Source: Verrucomicrobiota bacterium
GTDB taxonomy: Bacteria; Verrucomicrobiota; Verrucomicrobiia; Opitutales; Seribacteraceae
Length of the DNA: 10,437 nucleotides
Assembly (NCBI GenBank): GCA_014382645.1
Contig: JACNJI010000355.1
Span: 1 to 10,437 of the forward strand
Direction of reading: 5' to 3'
Below are positions 8,405 through 10,437 of this stretch, one piece after another. Made by a program: the position numbers and the translations under genes. The notes below the pieces were generated by a model. It searched no databases and was not told the origin of the DNA. It saw only the letters and a program-made list of their open reading frames with translations. Position 1 is the first letter of the stretch. Every line of letters begins with the position of its first letter.

Positions 8405-8575
8405 TCAGCTTTTAATTTCCTTATGCAAGGTATGCCTGCGCAGATGGCGATTATACTTCTTCTTCTCAATGGGCTCCTGTTGGAGCTTCTTGTTGCGAGA
8501 AGAAGTGTATCGTGAAGGAGGCTTGCCCTCTTTGCGTGCCTCGGTGCATTCCAGTATAACAGTATCTCTAGCCAT
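8405..8575 (-). CDS. rpmG: 50S ribosomal protein L33, zinc-free type
   Basis: A 56-aa protein that matches bacterial L33 along its whole length: [21 protein letters not shown] at the start, then RYTSSRNKK (22-30), [19 protein letters not shown] at the end. L33 sits near the E-site of the large ribosomal subunit. Only Cys10 is present, and the two CxxC zinc motifs of the C+ form are absent, so this is the C- form. The start ATG has no clear Shine-Dalgarno sequence. The gene stands alone, convergent with mrp and divergent from the 8678 gene. rpmG is often near tRNA genes or secE-nusG, but none is seen here. Confidence 0.96.
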   Translation of the reverse strand: MARDTVILECTEARKEGKPPSRYTSSRNKKLQQEPIEKKKYNRHLRRHTLHKEIKS

Positions 8576-8590
8576 GATTTAACATACGTT

Positions 8591-8646
8591 AGATTAACTT
8601 GGAACTCACCGCAATGCAAAAGATGCAAAGGCTTAGTAGTTGCAAA
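8591..8646. promoter_or_regulatory. Divergent rpmG / 8678 intergenic region with TGCAAA repeats
   Basis: The 102-nt gap holds three direct copies of TGCAAA at 8615, 8624 and 8641 (TTTGCA on the minus strand). A minus-strand TTGCAT (8614-8619) and TAATCT (8591-8596), 17 nt apart, are a poor -35/-10 candidate for rpmG (each 3 of 6 to consensus). No terminator or coding sequence is visible. This is the only upstream space for both genes, so promoters should be here, but the assignment is weak. Confidence 0.25.
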
Positions 8647-8677
8647 CCGACAAATCCTCGCATAACATTTATCAATT

Positions 8678-9229
8678 ATGGAAATGGATCGCTCTAATTC
8701 CGCAGATGTCTTAACCGCAGCCGAAACGGCGAGGCGGGACATGCAGCTTCGCCGCGATGATCGACCCGACAACGAAGTACCTGAAAACGCCGTAGAGAGC
8801 TCAGTAAAAGTTACTCAAGCTCCTGAACCGATTGAACTGACAGGCGAACTAGCTTCACAGCTTGTCGACAACCCAAGCCCGGGCATACCCCTCGAATCCG
8901 TGGACAACATCGAGCAATCCGGCTTGGACTCGACTCGAAATCCCGATTGGGAGACACTCGAGAAAAGCCACCTCCCTCCCGAACCTGGTTCCGGTCAACT
9001 CCACAAAGACCAATATTGGGAAGAACGAAGTGAAGATCGAGAACTTCAAGACAAGGATCTACAGGAGGAAGCCATCCGCGAAGATAGCGAAAGCTTTGAT
9101 CAGTCCGCCCAAATCGCCGAGGATTTCAGCCGAGCCAATTCCAACGAAGTTCTCGACCCTTATTATCGTAGTGGTTCTCACCCATCCAGTCCCCCTTCGG
9201 CAGGTTCCAGTCTCGACTCCTTTGCCTGA
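8678..9229 (+). CDS. Hypothetical acidic, probably disordered protein
   Basis: I do not recognise this 183-aa protein. By hand count it has about 42 Asp/Glu against 16 Arg/Lys, no cysteine, no signal peptide and no membrane segment. It is rich in Ser, Pro and Glu. The middle (residues about 101-145) alternates acidic and basic residues (EERSEDRELQDKDLQEEAI) and could form a short charged helix. The last 25 residues are Ser/Pro/Gly-rich. It looks largely disordered and cytoplasmic. ATG 8678 is preferred; ATG 8684 is two codons later and equally possible, with no clear Shine-Dalgarno. The stop is 3 nt before the DUF971 start, so the two are almost certainly translated from one message. That coupling suggests a shared task, but the function is unknown. 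Confidence 0.75.
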   Translation: MEMDRSNSADVLTAAETARRDMQLRRDDRPDNEVPENAVESSVKVTQAPEPIELTGELASQLVDNPSPGIPLESVDNIEQSGLDSTRNPDWETLEKSHLPPEPGSGQLHKDQYWEERSEDRELQDKDLQEEAIREDSESFDQSAQIAEDFSRANSNEVLDPYYRSGSHPSSPPSAGSSLDSFA

Positions 9230-9232
9230 CGT

Positions 9233-9553
9233 ATGGCCGTACAACCACCTCCCGAGCGGATCGAATTGATTGGAAACGAGCTAGCCCTTGCATGGCCCGA
9301 CGGCCGAGAGGACTTTTTGCCAGCCCCCTTCCTGCGGACAAACTCTCCCAGTGCTGAAAATCAGGGTGAGCCCGACTTGTTCGGCAGAATAAGCGGAGGC
9401 GCTGCACCAAAAAATGCTGCGAGCATTAGCCTTAAAGGTTTCGACTATGTTGGCAACTATGCCGCTCGATTGGTTTTTTCAGATGGTCACGACACTGGTA
9501 TTTTCTCTTGGGAATACCTGAGGGAAATCGCCGAAGAATTTAGAAAGCTTTAA
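9233..9553 (+). CDS. DUF971 (GBBH-like N-terminal domain) protein
   Basis: A 106-aa single-domain protein of the DUF971/GBBH-like family (PF06155 type). The family pattern is clear: ELALAWPDGRE (16-26), FLRTNSPSAE (33-42) and FSDGHDTGIFSWEYLR (82-97), with GNYAARLVFSDGH as the core strand. The usual family motif is LRxxCPCAxC, with cysteines that bind a metal; here serines occupy two of those places and the protein has no cysteine. His86 remains. The same domain follows the P-loop in plant HCF101, so it is often tied to Mrp proteins; mrp lies about 0.9 kb upstream on the same strand, beyond rpmG. It starts 3 nt after the hypothetical gene and converges on lpxA, with 7 nt between stops. The exact role is unknown. 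Confidence 0.88.
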   Translation: MAVQPPPERIELIGNELALAWPDGREDFLPAPFLRTNSPSAENQGEPDLFGRISGGAAPKNAASISLKGFDYVGNYAARLVFSDGHDTGIFSWEYLREIAEEFRKL

Positions 9554-9560
9554 ATCGCGA

Positions 9561-10337
9561 TCACGCCAAGCCGCGATGACTCTGACGGGCGAAGTTAGCG
9601 ATTTCACCGGCGATGCTGCTATTCGCCAAAGTTCCATTTTCCAGCTCGGCGAGAGCTTGTTTGCGATTTAATTCGCTCCGATAAAGAGCCTTGTAGGTAG
9701 CACGGGCGTCCTCGATTTCCTCGCTGGAAAAACCCGAGCGCTCCATGCCCACTTTGTTGATCGATCGAACCTCCGCGGGGGCACCGTCGGCTAACATGAA
9801 TGGTGGAACATCCTGCACAAGTTTGGCGCAAGCGGCCACCATGCATAGACGACCAAGTCGACAAAATTGGTGAATACCTGCATTCCAGCCGATGTTTACG
9901 TGATCCCCTACCACCACGTGACCGCCAAGAGCCGAATGGCTGCTCATGACCAAGTGATCGCCGACTATGCAGTCATGGGCAACATGACTATAAGCGAGGA
10001 AAACGTTGTCCGAGCCAATCTCCGTAGCATCCTCGGGGTTTGTGGCCACGTGAGCGGTAACGTATTCACGAAATACATTTCGATCCCCTACCCTAAGCTT
10101 GGGGTGACCACCCTGATACTTGAGGTCATGGGTCATGCCTCCGACAAGGGAGTAAGGATGTATATCGTTCTCTTTACCGAGAATGACATCCCCCTCCACC
10201 GTCGCGTGGTGGCGAACCCGGCAACCATCTCCGATGGAGACCTTGTGACCGACATAACAGAATGCCTCAATCACGACGCCCTCTCCCAATTCGGCATCCT
10301 TTTCTACGATTGCCTGAGAATGTATTTGCGTAGCCAC
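9561..10337 (-). CDS. lpxA: UDP-N-acetylglucosamine O-acyltransferase
   Basis: LpxA transfers a 3-hydroxyacyl chain from acyl-carrier protein to UDP-GlcNAc, the first step of lipid A synthesis, in the cytoplasm. The 258-aa length is normal (E. coli 262). Residues 1-180 are hexapeptide repeats of a left-handed beta-helix, including DLKYQGG (71-77), YSHVAHDC (116-123) with the likely catalytic His121, GGHVVVGDHVNIG (138-150) and IHQFCRLG (155-162). The C-terminal helical part is 190-258 and ends RQSHRGLA. Ala169 aligns with E. coli Gly173, the hydrocarbon-ruler position that sets acyl-chain length (Gly for C14, Met for C10). The start is GTG at 10337; the Shine-Dalgarno is weak. It lies 18 nt after the fabZ-type stop, giving the common fabZ-lpxA order. 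Confidence 0.96.
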   Translation of the reverse strand: MATQIHSQAIVEKDAELGEGVVIEAFCYVGHKVSIGDGCRVRHHATVEGDVILGKENDIHPYSLVGGMTHDLKYQGGHPKLRVGDRNVFREYVTAHVATNPEDATEIGSDNVFLAYSHVAHDCIVGDHLVMSSHSALGGHVVVGDHVNIGWNAGIHQFCRLGRLCMVAACAKLVQDVPPFMLADGAPAEVRSINKVGMERSGFSSEEIEDARATYKALYRSELNRKQALAELENGTLANSSIAGEIANFARQSHRGLA

Positions 10338-10355
10338 TTCAGAAACGGAAAAAGG

Positions 10356-10437
10356 TCAAGAAGCCTCACCGGCATCGGCAAGAGCAAACATAAGTTGGGC
10401 GGAAGACACGACTTTACCATTCACCCTGCACTCGGCG
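10356..10437 (-). CDS. fabZ: C-terminal end of FabZ or an LpxC-FabZ fusion (partial)
   Basis: Only the last 26 complete codons are in the window, reading AECRVNGKVVSSAQLMFALA and then DAGEAS before TGA. This is the end of the hotdog-fold 3-hydroxyacyl-ACP dehydratase FabZ (E. coli ends in a similar C-K-V-D-G-K-V-V stretch). FabZ supplies precursors for fatty acid and lipid A synthesis. The gene enters from the right edge, so it cannot be told apart from the bifunctional LpxC-FabZ protein found in several phyla, including some Verrucomicrobiota. Position before lpxA supports either. Confidence 0.8.
   Translation of the reverse strand, partial: AECRVNGKVVSSAQLMFALADAGEAS

Noticed and set aside
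8140..8772. A 210-codon minus-strand frame across mrp, rpmG and the next gene
   Set aside because: It overlaps three convincing genes in other frames and contains no recognisable motif; the real coding here is rpmG in a different minus frame.
9554..9577. ATCGCG ... CGCGAT inverted repeat between convergent DUF971 and lpxA
   Set aside because: A 6-bp stem with a 12-nt loop, no T-tract on either strand, and it overlaps the lpxA 3' end; it may be chance.
1..10437. CRISPR array, transposase, integrase, phage or defence genes
   Set aside because: No repeat-spacer pattern, transposase-type motif or terminal inverted repeat was seen on either strand; gene content is chromosomal.

Overview
The window looks like chromosomal DNA from a Gram-negative (diderm) bacterium, probably Verrucomicrobiota and perhaps Opitutae. 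The evidence is a lipid A gene block, a TolB-type periplasmic propeller, a zinc-free L33, a large secreted FG-GAP/VCBS propeller and a DUF3352-like envelope protein. The taxonomic call is inference from gene content and protein style, not from a marker-gene comparison. I see no mobile element, CRISPR array, rRNA or tRNA.

Layout. (1) Bases 7070 down to 100 are a tightly packed minus-strand run of five genes: a TolB-like beta-propeller, a PDZ-less HtrA-like serine protease, a DUF3352-like secreted protein, a 769-residue FG-GAP/VCBS protein and a YmdB-family phosphodiesterase. The last three are linked by stop/start overlaps (TGATG and ATGA), so they are probably translationally coupled. The first four encode N-terminal signal peptides and so act in the cell envelope; YmdB is cytoplasmic. 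(2) The plus strand from 7224 carries an Mrp/ApbC-type P-loop ATPase. It is followed on the minus strand by a small gene, rpmG (ribosomal protein L33, 56 aa). Next comes a plus-strand pair: an unrecognised acidic, low-complexity protein and a DUF971 protein 3 nt downstream. (3) The right end is minus strand: lpxA preceded by the last codons of fabZ or an lpxC-fabZ fusion, the usual lipid A gene order.

How the parts relate. Mrp (MIP18/DUF59 plus P-loop) and DUF971 are the domains fused in plant HCF101, an Fe-S carrier; here they are separate genes within about 1 kb. Both have lost the cysteines that usually mark these domains. The leftward operon is a candidate envelope maintenance or surface module of unknown detail. 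The ymdB gene ends early at an in-frame TAA, and the same frame stays open to the window edge with a tail that weakly resembles the family C-terminus. It may be a nonsense allele or a sequence error.

No spectacular new system is evident. The points worth a second look are the cysteine-free Mrp/DUF971 pair, the disordered partner protein, the secreted-protein operon, the ymdB truncation and the LpxA ruler residue.
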